A stretch of 64,000 bases of DNA from Thermophagus sp052400625. Lineage in GTDB: Bacteria > Bacteroidota > Bacteroidia > Bacteroidales > Marinilabiliaceae. How positions within the stretch are numbered: position 1 is the stretch's first letter; every line of letters starts with the position of its first letter. The stretch is taken from NCBI GenBank assembly GCA_052400625.1, contig JBQTGH010000006.1. The stretch is one strand, 5' to 3'. Both the position numbers and the translations under genes were made by a program. Below are positions 54,586 to 63,655 of this stretch, in pieces. Under the pieces are notes generated by a model. The model was not told the DNA's origin and did not search any database. It saw only the letters and a list, made by a program, of their open reading frames with translations.

Positions 54586-54917
54586 ATAAGGTTTATATAG
54601 CCGGTAAAGTGTCAGGACTTAACTACCTCGAAACATACGAAAAATTTCTTTTGGCCGAACAAAAACTAAACCGGCTCGGCTTTGAGGTGGTAAATCCGAT
54701 GAAACTTGTTCCAGATCCAGAAACCGATTGGCAATATGCAATGCGTAAATGTATAAAGGCAATGGTCGAACATTGCAATACCATTTACCTACTGTACGAC
54801 TGGAAAGATTCACCAGGTGCTCGCCTGGAATACCAAATCGCCAATAAGCTCGGCTTCAAATTACTCACAGACCATATACTACATGAAATTGAAGAGATTA
54901 ACACTTCCAAAAACTAA
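54582..54917 (+). CDS. DUF4406 nucleoside-deoxyribosyltransferase-like protein (111 aa)
   Basis: Begins KVYIAGKVSGLNYLETYEKFLLAEQKLNRLGFEVVNPMKL, the hallmark of DUF4406 (nucleoside 2-deoxyribosyltransferase-like Rossmann fold), with the downstream YAMRKCIKAMVEHCNTIYLLYDWKDSPGARLEYQIANKLG block. Common in phages, where a role in nucleotide metabolism or base salvage is supposed. Overlaps the upstream stop by 4 bases. Confidence 0.87.
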   Translation: MNKVYIAGKVSGLNYLETYEKFLLAEQKLNRLGFEVVNPMKLVPDPETDWQYAMRKCIKAMVEHCNTIYLLYDWKDSPGARLEYQIANKLGFKLLTDHILHEIEEINTSKN

Positions 54918-54921
54918 GGAA

Positions 54922-55245
54922 ATGTACATTCACAATGATATAAAAAAAGTCGTTTGTCCTTATTGCAATGGAGACAAAACGGTGGACCTGGGCTGGGAAA
55001 ATATTGGACATAGCAGAGGATCATTAAGAATTACGGAAACTTGCCCGGTCTGCAAAGGAGAAGGAATAACAATTCGTCAAACAATTTACAAACCTATTTC
55101 AGAATGCGACCCAAAGCCTATCAACGATACCTCGAACAAAAAAGAATTAGAAGATCAGTCAAAGAATACTCTTTTAAAAATAGAGAAGGAATTACAAGAC
55201 ATAAATGCGAGGCTAAAAGCGGTAATACAACAAATAAGAAAATAA
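54922..55245 (+). CDS. Zinc-ribbon phage protein (107 aa)
   Basis: Two CxxC knuckles, CPYCNGDKTVDLGW and CPVCKGEG, 29 residues apart form a DnaJ-like or rubredoxin-like zinc ribbon. A C-terminal coiled coil (TLLKIEKELQDINARLKAVIQQIRK) follows. AAGGA just before the ATG at 54922 is a rare clear ribosome-binding site for this genome. Function unknown. Confidence 0.8.
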   Translation: MYIHNDIKKVVCPYCNGDKTVDLGWENIGHSRGSLRITETCPVCKGEGITIRQTIYKPISECDPKPINDTSNKKELEDQSKNTLLKIEKELQDINARLKAVIQQIRK

Positions 55246-55302
55246 TATACGCAAAACCCGGTGCAACAGGGGAAGAAATTAAACAATTAATACAAGAGAA
55301 TC

Positions 55303-55572
55303 ATGACGCAATCAAAATTCACGATAAAATTAATGGGCACTTATGAAGAAGTACAGATGGTTACTGCCAAAATTGAATCGGTTTGGGGTGTTGAAAATAT
55401 TGATTCAATTAGTGGCATATTCCCATCCAAACAGTTACCCAACCAAAAGCATATGAGGCCATACCACAGATATATTAGCCTTGATCCAGGTGCGCCAATA
55501 TCAATTACGGATATTAACGGCAATAAAGTACAAAGTGCAATCTCTAAATTATTTCGAAAACATGGAGATTAA
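55303..55572 (+). CDS. Hypothetical phage protein (89 aa)
   Basis: Short alpha/beta protein beginning MTQSKFTIKLMGTYEEVQMVTAKIESVWGV. No family recognised. Its stop lies inside the next gene (11-base overlap), consistent with the compact operon. Confidence 0.65.
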   Translation: MTQSKFTIKLMGTYEEVQMVTAKIESVWGVENIDSISGIFPSKQLPNQKHMRPYHRYISLDPGAPISITDINGNKVQSAISKLFRKHGD

Positions 55573-55888
55573 TCACGGTTTGCCCAAATCGAATTTTTTC
55601 ACAATTGCGGTGCCCTATAATGGGCGCCCAATTTCCGATTATGTAAGTATCCGGGATGTTCCCTTAAAAAAAATAACACTAAAAGATCCGAGAACTGGGG
55701 AAAAAACGGAAGCTGAAATTCATGATATGTGGAGATTTAAAATAGATAAAGACGGACATCTTATTAATTCGTTTTCAAAACTCACATACGGGATCCCTGG
55801 GAACAAACTTGTAAGGCACATGAAGGATACTTATCCAAATTTTTCCAAACACCTTATTATTGACTTTCTACTGCTTAAAAAACTATGA
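55562..55888 (+). CDS. Hypothetical phage protein (108 aa)
   Basis: Starts at the ATG 55562 within the preceding gene and ends overlapping the primase-helicase ATG by 4 bases. It reads NFFTIAVPYNGRPISDYVSIRDVPLKKITLKDPRTGEKTEAEI, a beta-rich segment. The function is unknown; tight coupling to the primase suggests a replication accessory. Confidence 0.7.
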   Translation: MEINHGLPKSNFFTIAVPYNGRPISDYVSIRDVPLKKITLKDPRTGEKTEAEIHDMWRFKIDKDGHLINSFSKLTYGIPGNKLVRHMKDTYPNFSKHLIIDFLLLKKL

Positions 55889-58851
55889 GTAAATATATTG
55901 ATCAAGAAGAAATATTCAGGGGCACAGACGGAGGTCGGGATGTTTTTTCATACTACTTTCCTGGTATTGACTTCGACGACCGCAGGCACAAATTCAAAAT
56001 AAGAAACGAAAAGACGGCCTCTGCTCACTTAAGTTATTATAGAGGAAGATGGTACCTGACAGACTTTGGCGATCAAAATAACGTGTCCGGAATGAACGCC
56101 ATAGAGTGGGTAAAATATGCAGAAGGACTTGAATACATTGATGCATTAAAGTTTATTGAAAGTGTAATCATTCGAAGGGAGATCGGCGGCGGCGACTATC
56201 GAAAACCAGTTTATTCTGCAAAATACAGCTGGCGGGAAATGGGAGCTGACGACAAAAAAGGAGAATACAAATTCACATTTAAAGAAAAACCGGCTAAGAC
56301 AGATCTCCAAGCAATTGGTAGGTATATAACGGTTGAAATTTTGGATGAGTTCCATTGCAAGGTGGTTGAACGTTATGAATACTGTAGTTATAGTAAGAAA
56401 CAAAAAAAGGATATAGTTCACATCTTTGAATCAACGGATGATTATCCAATTTTCCTTTTTGACTACGGCAATTTTAAGAAGCTATACAAACCACATGAAG
56501 TAAACAAACAATACAGGTTCCACTATATTGGAGAAAAGCCGGTAAACTACATTTACGGATTAGATAGACTCGAAAAAGCCGAAAACGAATTTCTTGACGA
56601 AGAAAAAGGAGATATAGTTCCGCCACAAGGTAAACCTGATGCCAAGGTTAGAAACTTATTTCGCGTGTCAGGTGAAAGCGATGCCCTTAACCTGGCATCA
56701 CTTGGATATCATGTTTACTGGTTGAATAGCGAAACAGCATCATTCGAAAGAGACAGTTACAACAGGGTCAATAATCTTTGCGAAAAACACTTCCAGATAA
56801 TGGACCTTGATCAGACAGGAAAGGAAGCGGCCAGAAAAATGGCTCTTAAATACATGAACCTTTACACCATTGAACTCCCTGAGTGGCTTTCAAAAAAGAA
56901 GGATTGGAGAGGCAACCCATGTAAAGATGTAAAAGATTTTATCAATATTGCCGGCAAAGATGAAGACGAAACGAGGGAAAAATTCACTGTTCTAATTCGG
57001 CGGGCAAAACCCATGAAGTTTTGGGAAAAATCAGTTGAAGTCGTAAAGGGCAAAGAAAAAGTTGCATACAATATCAACCTTGAATATTACTATCATTTCC
57101 TACAAACTCATGGGTTTTATACCATGGATTCAAAATATCACAAAAAGGCCGGATACTGCTATTGCAAAATTGACGGGAAAAGGATAAAACTTATCAACCC
57201 GGACAATATTAAAAAGATGGTAAAACGATTCACAAAGGAGTGGATACGTTCGCGAAACCTTCTTGATGAAATTCAAATCCTGAATAAAATTAATGCAAGT
57301 ACACAGATCAGCGAAAACAACCTTCAGGAATTAACGGACATCAAACTTAATTTTAAGAATTATTCAAAAGATTACGAAACATTAATATTTCAAAACTGCG
57401 CCTTCAAAATAACAAAAGACGAGATAAAGCAAATTAAGCATGAAAAACTCGAGAACTTTATATTAGAAGAGCTTGAGGTGAATGATCGAAAGATATCACA
57501 TCTTATCCCTCGTAATTGTAGGCTTGAGAAAAGCCCAATTATTACGGTTGATCCATCACCCGAATACAAACAATTACTTGAACAACTCGAATCCGCCAAC
57601 ACCCCTGAAGAAAGGGCAAAAATTACCGCTGAAATAAGTCAATTCCCTGAGTGGAAAAGGTATGATGTAACCATTCACGACAAAGATTTTATATATATAC
57701 AATTCCTTAAAGATCTCTCACGAATTTATTGGCGGAAGGAAGAGGAATCCAACATCCCTTTAACCGAAAAGGAACAAAGAGAACAGGACCAGCTTTTAGC
57801 CAACCTTCTTTATGTCATCGGCTACATGGCAGCGGAGTATAAGGATCCTGCAAAACCATGGATGGTAATTATCCAGGACATGAAGATGAGCGATATAGGG
57901 AAAAGCTGTGGTCGTTCAGGGAAATCACTAATAAGTAAAGGTCTGTCTTATGTACGCCCTTCATTTTACATACCTGGTCGAAACAACGATTTGACAAAAG
58001 ACCAATTTATTTATGACGGATACACAAGATTTCACAGGATTATTGAAGTGGATGACCTCGGTGAGTTTGTGGATATGGATTTCTTTTATACGCAGATAAC
58101 AGGGAAACGCCGGGTTAACCATAAACACCACGCTCCGGAAGTACTTGAATATGCAGACTCCGGCAAAATGATGGTAAGTACAAACTTTGAGCTCCGGAAT
58201 ACGGACCCGTCAACACTGGCCAGATTGTTAAATTCAGGTGTTAGCGACTATTACCACGAAGGCCGAGGAACCGATTACAAGGAAAGCAGATCGCCAATTG
58301 ATAAATATGGTCGCCGATTGTATGATGATTTTACAGATGAAGAGTGGAATAAATTCTTTAATCTGGTTGCCTACTGCATTCAGTTGACAAAAAGGTTACC
58401 GAAAATTATGCCGCCGATGGAAAACCTCGAAAAACGACAACTACGAAGAGAAATGGTAAAGGGGGGAACCAAAGAGGAAGAATTCTTCAAATGGGCAAAC
58501 AACTACTTTACACATAAACCGGATGATGTGGAACTATTCGACAATATATCACCGATTGAAGTAGGATACTTCAATACTTATATTATCCGTGAAAATGCTT
58601 TTCAACAATTTAGGAAAGAACTTTCAGATGCCCATCAACGGAAATATACACCACACCAATTTAAAAAGGCCCTTACGGCCTGGTGTAAGTACTATGGTTT
58701 CACTCTTAATCCCCAATCCCTTTGTACACAAGGACAAACAATTAAGAAAACCATTGAAGGAAAAACAACTGAGTTGCTTTACATATCAACCTTAATTGAT
58801 GAAGATAACGACAAGCTAACACCTCAGGAACGAGATAAAATTCCATTTTAA
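55885..58851 (+). CDS. Phage primase-helicase (988 aa)
   Basis: The N-terminal 90 residues look like a primase zinc-finger fold without its cysteines (DVFSYYFPGIDFDDRRHKFKIRNEKTASAHL). A Toprim-like region follows (VSGESDALNLASLGYHVYW and IMDLDQTGKEAA). The C-terminal half is an SF3-type helicase with Walker A GRSGKS and Walker B FHRIIEVDDLGEF, then motif C-like KMMVSTNFELR. One polypeptide would thus prime and unwind phage DNA. It is the last and largest gene of the early operon. Confidence 0.87.
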   Translation: MSKYIDQEEIFRGTDGGRDVFSYYFPGIDFDDRRHKFKIRNEKTASAHLSYYRGRWYLTDFGDQNNVSGMNAIEWVKYAEGLEYIDALKFIESVIIRREIGGGDYRKPVYSAKYSWREMGADDKKGEYKFTFKEKPAKTDLQAIGRYITVEILDEFHCKVVERYEYCSYSKKQKKDIVHIFESTDDYPIFLFDYGNFKKLYKPHEVNKQYRFHYIGEKPVNYIYGLDRLEKAENEFLDEEKGDIVPPQGKPDAKVRNLFRVSGESDALNLASLGYHVYWLNSETASFERDSYNRVNNLCEKHFQIMDLDQTGKEAARKMALKYMNLYTIELPEWLSKKKDWRGNPCKDVKDFINIAGKDEDETREKFTVLIRRAKPMKFWEKSVEVVKGKEKVAYNINLEYYYHFLQTHGFYTMDSKYHKKAGYCYCKIDGKRIKLINPDNIKKMVKRFTKEWIRSRNLLDEIQILNKINASTQISENNLQELTDIKLNFKNYSKDYETLIFQNCAFKITKDEIKQIKHEKLENFILEELEVNDRKISHLIPRNCRLEKSPIITVDPSPEYKQLLEQLESANTPEERAKITAEISQFPEWKRYDVTIHDKDFIYIQFLKDLSRIYWRKEEESNIPLTEKEQREQDQLLANLLYVIGYMAAEYKDPAKPWMVIIQDMKMSDIGKSCGRSGKSLISKGLSYVRPSFYIPGRNNDLTKDQFIYDGYTRFHRIIEVDDLGEFVDMDFFYTQITGKRRVNHKHHAPEVLEYADSGKMMVSTNFELRNTDPSTLARLLNSGVSDYYHEGRGTDYKESRSPIDKYGRRLYDDFTDEEWNKFFNLVAYCIQLTKRLPKIMPPMENLEKRQLRREMVKGGTKEEEFFKWANNYFTHKPDDVELFDNISPIEVGYFNTYIIRENAFQQFRKELSDAHQRKYTPHQFKKALTAWCKYYGFTLNPQSLCTQGQTIKKTIEGKTTELLYISTLIDEDNDKLTPQERDKIPF

Positions 58852-58861
58852 TTGTCTTGAT

Positions 58862-59086
58862 ATGAAACGGATGAATGAAGTAATTAATTCATTACCACAT
58901 GGTACACAAAAAAAACTCGCACAAGAATTTAACACAAGCAAAAGCTTTGTAAGTGCAGTGCTAAACGGGAAAAAAAAGCCATTCAAAAAAGGTCGTCTCA
59001 TTCAAAAAAGGGCAATAAAAATTGTCGCAACAGAAATTGCGAAAAAAACTGAAGAGAGACTAAAAAAAAAGTATTTAACCGACTAA
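58862..59086 (+). CDS. Small HTH phage protein (74 aa)
   Basis: LAQEFNTSKSFVSAVLNGKKK is a Cro/XRE-type helix-turn-helix. The rest is lysine/arginine-rich. It starts 11 bases after the primase-helicase and may be a second regulator of the replication or late region. Confidence 0.75.
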   Translation: MKRMNEVINSLPHGTQKKLAQEFNTSKSFVSAVLNGKKKPFKKGRLIQKRAIKIVATEIAKKTEERLKKKYLTD

Positions 59087-59096
59087 TAATAATATC

Positions 59097-59276
59097 ATGA
59101 AAGAAACAGAATTAATGCTAACGGTCGAGTTACAAAATCAATATCAATTAGGTGAAATAATTAGAAAATATGAAGCCATTGGGTGGAAATTCATTGATCG
59201 TGGATGCTTTACAAAACATGGGGATATACTCAGGGTAACGATAGAATTTAGGGCAAATAAAATATGCCAGAAATAA
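59097..59276 (+). CDS. Small hypothetical phage protein (59 aa)
   Basis: Open frame beginning MKETELMLTVELQNQYQLGE and ending with a TAA at 59274-59276, 11 bases after the HTH gene. It has a plausible alpha/beta pattern (IIRKYEAIGWKFIDRG, then DILRVTIEF). No family recognised. Confidence 0.55.
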   Translation: MKETELMLTVELQNQYQLGEIIRKYEAIGWKFIDRGCFTKHGDILRVTIEFRANKICQK

Positions 59277-59366
59277 GCAAATAGGATTAAAAAACAAGAG
59301 CAAAGGTTGTGAATTTATAAGTTGCTATAGTACTCCTTTTGTTATCCTAATCAAGATATAGAACTA

Positions 59367-59678
59367 ATGAAATATTGCCTACACAATAACATAAATTGGG
59401 TATCGCTCGAAGCAATAGATGTTATTAAAGAAGAGCCATTTTTATGGGGAGAAGCCCAAATCGATCCGGGCCATGTTTTTAAAAAATTAGGCACCAAAAG
59501 TAGAACCATGTATATGTTAGATGTACCAATAACCTATAAAGGGAAAATTGATGATATGTTATTATTTGATGTTGATGGCTCGAGCGAGCAAAATTGGTAT
59601 GCTGTTTTATTTTACGTCAATAAAGACACGTTGCTTGCCAGGTCAAAAGATAATGCATTTTACGATATAAAAAGATAA
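59367..59678 (+). CDS. Hypothetical phage protein (103 aa)
   Basis: Acidic-to-neutral alpha/beta protein with WVSLEAIDVIKEEPFLWGE and NWYAVLFYVNKDTLLARS. No family recognised. It has its own 90-base upstream gap. Confidence 0.6.
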   Translation: MKYCLHNNINWVSLEAIDVIKEEPFLWGEAQIDPGHVFKKLGTKSRTMYMLDVPITYKGKIDDMLLFDVDGSSEQNWYAVLFYVNKDTLLARSKDNAFYDIKR

Positions 59679-59744
59679 AAATTATTCCACCCCTAAGTGG
59701 AAGGGGGTTATAATACGACCACAAAACATATAAATTACAAAAAG

Positions 59745-60095
59745 ATGGAAGAAGTAAATCCTAAATTTGAAAGTTGGGCCATTATTGAACTGTTTGGCCA
59801 TAATCAACTTTCAGGCAAAGTAACCGAATGTGTAATTGCCGATCAATCCTTTGTGCGAATTGATGTTCCGGCTACCAAAAGAACGCCGGCATTTACTAAG
59901 TATCATCTTCCAAGCGCTATTTATGGATTGACCCCTGTCGACGAAGATTATGCGAAAAAAATGGCCGAGAAAATTGACGCCAAACCAATTAATGATTACA
60001 AGCACACAGAAGTAATTACAGAGATTATTAAAGAGAAAATCTCCAATATGCAATTACATATAGGCGAAAAAAATGATGATTGGGAATCATTTTAA
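59745..60095 (+). CDS. Hypothetical Bacteroidota phage/plasmid-type protein (116 aa)
   Basis: Begins EVNPKFESWAIIELFGHNQLSGKVTE, a sequence type that I recognise from uncharacterised proteins of Bacteroidota mobile elements. Most of the rest is an acidic C-terminus. An in-frame start at 59697 is not favoured. Ends just before a strong terminator. Confidence 0.7.
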   Translation: MEEVNPKFESWAIIELFGHNQLSGKVTECVIADQSFVRIDVPATKRTPAFTKYHLPSAIYGLTPVDEDYAKKMAEKIDAKPINDYKHTEVITEIIKEKISNMQLHIGEKNDDWESF

Positions 60096-60123
60096 AATAA
60101 AGCCTAAAAAAGTAAGTGTACAA

Positions 60124-60149
60124 AGCACCCTTTGGGTGCTTTTTTTTTA
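60124..60149 (+). terminator. Intrinsic terminator after the early region
   Basis: AGCACCC and GGGTGCT form a 7-bp stem closed by a TTT loop, followed by nine T. It closes the transcription unit that ends at 60095. Confidence 0.92.
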
Positions 60150-60177
60150 TCCATTATCTAAATTCAATTTGTCAAAA

Positions 60178-60529
60178 TGTAATTATTTAAGACAAAGAGG
60201 AAAAAGGGAAATATCAACATACTAAAAAGAATAAAAAATAATTGTAATTTGTAATTATAATATCAAAACTAATGACTTTAAAGCAAATAGCAAATTACAA
60301 AAAAATTACAAAAAAAAATCGGGTTTGTAATTTCATCTGATTGATAATTTAATTTGGATTGCATATGAGGTATATTTATTCAAAATACTAAAAATTACAA
60401 ATTTGGTGATTTTTGTAATTATTGTATTTCAATTTTTTACAGCATTGAAAATTTCGACTATTTTTTTTGTAATTCTTTATTTGCTTGATTTCCAATGATG
60501 GTTTTATAGAATATGCAAAAAAATTACAA
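60178..60529. repeat. AT-rich region with nine TTGTAAT/ATTACAA heptamers
   Basis: Exact heptamers occur at 60242, 60249, 60325, 60413 and 60467 (forward) and at 60294, 60305, 60394 and 60523 (reverse). GTAATTATT, part of the left immunity operator at 53343, recurs at 60179 and 60415. The whole 510-base gap (60150-60663) has no coding frame. The layout resembles a set of protein-binding sites or an iteron-type replication origin. Confidence 0.75.
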
Positions 60530-60587
60530 AAAATAGCTGATTTCTCAACTTTTAGTCATAGGTGGTAAAAAAACAATATTGAAGAAT

Positions 60588-60637
60588 TGTCCACGAAAGG
60601 GACATTATTGTTAAATTTTATAATTCGTGGTTTTTTT
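60588..60637 (+). terminator. Leader terminator with a competing hairpin before the late module
   Basis: CCACGAA (60591-60597) pairs with TTCGTGG (60624-60630), followed by seven T: a good intrinsic terminator. The left arm is also inside a second possible hairpin, TGTCC (60588-60592) with GGACA (60600-60604), so the two structures are mutually exclusive. It sits 27 bases before the first late gene. Confidence 0.6.
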
Positions 60638-60663
60638 CGTATTTTTCGGGAAATCTTACGACT

Positions 60664-61227
60664 ATGACTGATACCTATACAGTAAATGTTATCGTCAAGC
60701 CGTATGTGGCCAGATACCTGGTAAACAATTGCGGTGATCCTGTTGACCTTTCCAAGCTTCCTAAACTTAACAATTTGTTCAGGAGCATTCTCCGAAAAAG
60801 TCTTATGAGACATGAGTCCTTGAAAATACCGGACAGAACATCCTATGTTAGCATCATTATTAGCAAAGACACATTCTATCGCCACGGGTGGGATTTGACC
60901 AGGACAGACATGATGTATTTTAATGCGCAGATTGAAAAGGAGATAAAATTTATAATGCGCAATTATGTTTCGATGCGTGCTGCTCTCGGTTTTCCGGTTG
61001 CAAAATGCATCCGTGATTTTCAATGTTTGTTCAATATGCCTGAAGACGTTTGGAGCTTTGATGCCATTAAAAAAGATATTGACAGGCATACTTCAACAAA
61101 AAAAGATAAAGATGTGGAGAACTTCATTGAATCTATTAGCCAAAAAATGAATAAACTTTTCGTGGAAAATTTGTCGACAATCGGGACCATTTCAAACAAA
61201 TTCAAAAATGAACTTTCAGAAATCTAA
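60664..61227 (+). CDS. Hypothetical phage protein (187 aa)
   Basis: Soluble mostly helical protein starting MTDTYTVNVIVKPYVARYLVNNCG, with a long charged C-terminal half (KDVENFIESISQKMNKLFVENL). It overlaps the next gene by 20 bases. No family recognised. First gene after the AT-rich control region. Confidence 0.7.
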   Translation: MTDTYTVNVIVKPYVARYLVNNCGDPVDLSKLPKLNNLFRSILRKSLMRHESLKIPDRTSYVSIIISKDTFYRHGWDLTRTDMMYFNAQIEKEIKFIMRNYVSMRAALGFPVAKCIRDFQCLFNMPEDVWSFDAIKKDIDRHTSTKKDKDVENFIESISQKMNKLFVENLSTIGTISNKFKNELSEI

Positions 61228-62458
61228 ATTTGCCGGAGGTATTGCCCGATTATGGATATTGCCTCTTCAATACTACAATGGCGTTAAATTCAATGCAACA
61301 TCAGGGTTGTATTATCCTTTAGGAATTAAAGGGAAATTGACCGATGTTCCCTTTTCTATTGACTCATGCAGTTACTCGATTAAAAAAAAGGGAAGCGCCT
61401 ATGACGTTAATATCTCATGTTTTATACCAGGCATATCGTTTTATAATTTACAAGCAAGTATCGATCTCGAATCAACTCCCTTCTTGATAATTGTGAGAGA
61501 TTATAATAACAATTTTATGCTTTTCGGGGATTACGACAATTTTTTCCTTTATAATCCTGATTTAGAGAGTAATGAAGACTATTCTGAACCTGCAGGCATT
61601 AATTTTTCTTTTTCAAGAACAATGCTTAACATGCCACTGCTCATTGAGGACCCATTTGTGAATAACAAACCGGTTGCAAGTAACGTCATTATTTCAGGAA
61701 GCGGCTCTGTAGGTGAAACCCTAACAGGTCAATATTTTTATCATGATGATGATGGAGATTCCGAAGGAAATTCCATGTTGAAATGGTACCAAAGTGACGA
61801 TGAAAATGGAACCAATAAAGTGCTTATTTCAACAGGTCAGACTTTAGTTTTATCGGAAAATAATAAAGGAAAATTCATTCAATTTTCTGTAATTCCTCAT
61901 GATGGGACCTCATTTGGGAATGAAGCCTATTCAGAATATCTTGAGATAGTTGATTACATTATTCCCAATTCATTTTTTGATGGTATGAGTATTGAAAGTG
62001 AATTGGGCGCATATAGTATAAGTGGTTCTGGCAATTTAATTACAATAAATCAATTCTTTTCAGATTTATCGGATCAACCAATCCTTTTTTTAAAGAAGGC
62101 TTTAATTCCGAACATTTATACAAAAAAAATCAGAATATCACTTGATGTGAAAAAAAACATGACATTGCTAGACAAGTTCATAACACCAAAACTTTTCGAC
62201 TGTAGGATAGAATGTCATTTAGATAATGACCCAAATTCAACTAATTATCAATCATATGAAAATATATATATTAGCGATAGCGATCTTGTAGATGAATGGG
62301 AATCATATGATATAACAATTGATTCAAGCTATAATTGGTGGTGGGATATATTTTATTTTGGGTTTGCATATTATAATAATTCAAACCTTAAAGTTCCTCC
62401 AGAGCAGATCGCCGGGTTAAAAATAGAAATCCGAATAAACAGTATAACTTATTATTAA
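61208..62458 (+). CDS. Phage protein with Ig-like and lectin-like domains (416 aa)
   Basis: Residues 1-145 are an unfamiliar beta-rich domain (YNGVKFNATSGLYYPLGIKG). Residues about 150-250 closely resemble the Ig-like domain of Bacteroidota secreted proteins: SGSGSVGETLTGQYFYHDDDGD, then SMLKWYQSDDENGTNKVLISTGQTLVLSENNKGKFIQFSVIPHDG. The C-terminal 160 residues look like a carbohydrate-binding jelly roll (KIRISLDVKKN, WESYDITID). No signal peptide. It could be a virion decoration or adsorption protein, which is inference from domain type and position. Confidence 0.7.
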   Translation: MNFQKSKFAGGIARLWILPLQYYNGVKFNATSGLYYPLGIKGKLTDVPFSIDSCSYSIKKKGSAYDVNISCFIPGISFYNLQASIDLESTPFLIIVRDYNNNFMLFGDYDNFFLYNPDLESNEDYSEPAGINFSFSRTMLNMPLLIEDPFVNNKPVASNVIISGSGSVGETLTGQYFYHDDDGDSEGNSMLKWYQSDDENGTNKVLISTGQTLVLSENNKGKFIQFSVIPHDGTSFGNEAYSEYLEIVDYIIPNSFFDGMSIESELGAYSISGSGNLITINQFFSDLSDQPILFLKKALIPNIYTKKIRISLDVKKNMTLLDKFITPKLFDCRIECHLDNDPNSTNYQSYENIYISDSDLVDEWESYDITIDSSYNWWWDIFYFGFAYYNNSNLKVPPEQIAGLKIEIRINSITYY

Positions 62459-62521
62459 TTAAAATTTGTCCTTTTTACTCTTACACACATAGAATAATAT
62501 TGTGCCAAACAAATGATTCTT

Positions 62522-63631
62522 ATGGCACAAACTACAATAACCATTGACGGGTCCATAGGTCCATGGCAATATTCAAAGCAGTGGATGAATCAAATGTTGT
62601 CTAAGGCAGGAAATGGCCCTGTTTTGCTCAACATTTCATCACTTGGTGGCGATATTGACCATGGCCTTGCAATGCATGATGCGATAGTAAATCATGGCAA
62701 TGTTTCTGTAAGACTTTCCGGCTTTGTGGCCAGTGCTGCTACTGTAGTGGCATCGGGTGCGAAGACTATATCCATGAATTCAACAGCTTTTTTCCTAATT
62801 CATAAAGTATCCGGCTGGATTGATGAGTATGGGTTTAAGAACGAAGATGAGCTGAAAGAATTAATTGAAAAGTTTACGAAAGAGGCCGAAGAAAATAAGA
62901 AAATAGACCTCGTTATTGCTAAAATATACGCTAATAGGACTGGACAAAAAGTGCAGGACATTATTGATTTAATGAAAAAAGAGACTTGGCTAACCGCAGA
63001 AGATGCGAAAGAGTGGGGATTCATAGATGAGATTATTGAAATGTCAGGGAAAAGCAATGATGTTCCTTTTGCAAAAGTTGCAATGATTGAGGCCGCCGGC
63101 CTCCCCCCTATACCAAGAATAAGCCAAAACACAACTAATGACGAAAGCAATCATGTTAGTTCTTTGGCAAAGTCGATTCTTGACAACGTGAAAACTCTTT
63201 TGAATTCTGAAAAACACATAAAGATGGACAGAACAAAATTTAAGCCGCTGCTGAATGCAGTAAAGGTCGATGATATTGAACTCGACAAAGACGGTGGTTG
63301 CTATTTTAATGCATCGCAACTGGATATGTTAAACCAAGCAATTGAAAAGGCCCATAAGGTCGAACAGGAAAGGCAGGATGCCGTTAATGCTCGCCAAGCA
63401 GCGGAGTCTGAACGTGATTTGTTCATCAATGCAGTGAACGGCATTGATGAATCTGTTCATTCTGCCGAAGGAGCTGAGGCAAAAATTAATGCCTTAAAAG
63501 AAATTGTTGCCAACATCCCCGGAAGCACAGCTACAGGAAATAATGGTGGTGATTCAAAAGAGGATGCTGGTGTGGATTGGACCAAAATAGACAGCCTTCC
63601 GCACAACAAAGAGGCTGACTCCGTAGTGTAA
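62522..63631 (+). CDS. ClpP-type prohead protease with scaffold-like tail (369 aa)
   Basis: Residues 1-180 are an S14/ClpP-fold protease: NISSLGGDIDHGLAMHDAI, catalytic Ser71 in SGFVASAATVVASGA, His94 in FFLIHKV, and an aspartate expected in the following helix. The C-terminal half (from about 230) is charged and helical (AIEKAHKVEQERQDAVNARQAAESERDLF), as in scaffold fusions. It precedes the capsid gene, the usual order. I use the ATG at 62522; the ATG at 62513 is also in frame. Confidence 0.88.
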   Translation: MAQTTITIDGSIGPWQYSKQWMNQMLSKAGNGPVLLNISSLGGDIDHGLAMHDAIVNHGNVSVRLSGFVASAATVVASGAKTISMNSTAFFLIHKVSGWIDEYGFKNEDELKELIEKFTKEAEENKKIDLVIAKIYANRTGQKVQDIIDLMKKETWLTAEDAKEWGFIDEIIEMSGKSNDVPFAKVAMIEAAGLPPIPRISQNTTNDESNHVSSLAKSILDNVKTLLNSEKHIKMDRTKFKPLLNAVKVDDIELDKDGGCYFNASQLDMLNQAIEKAHKVEQERQDAVNARQAAESERDLFINAVNGIDESVHSAEGAEAKINALKEIVANIPGSTATGNNGGDSKEDAGVDWTKIDSLPHNKEADSVV

Positions 63632-63655
63632 TTATTTTTCTAAAATACCTGCTGT

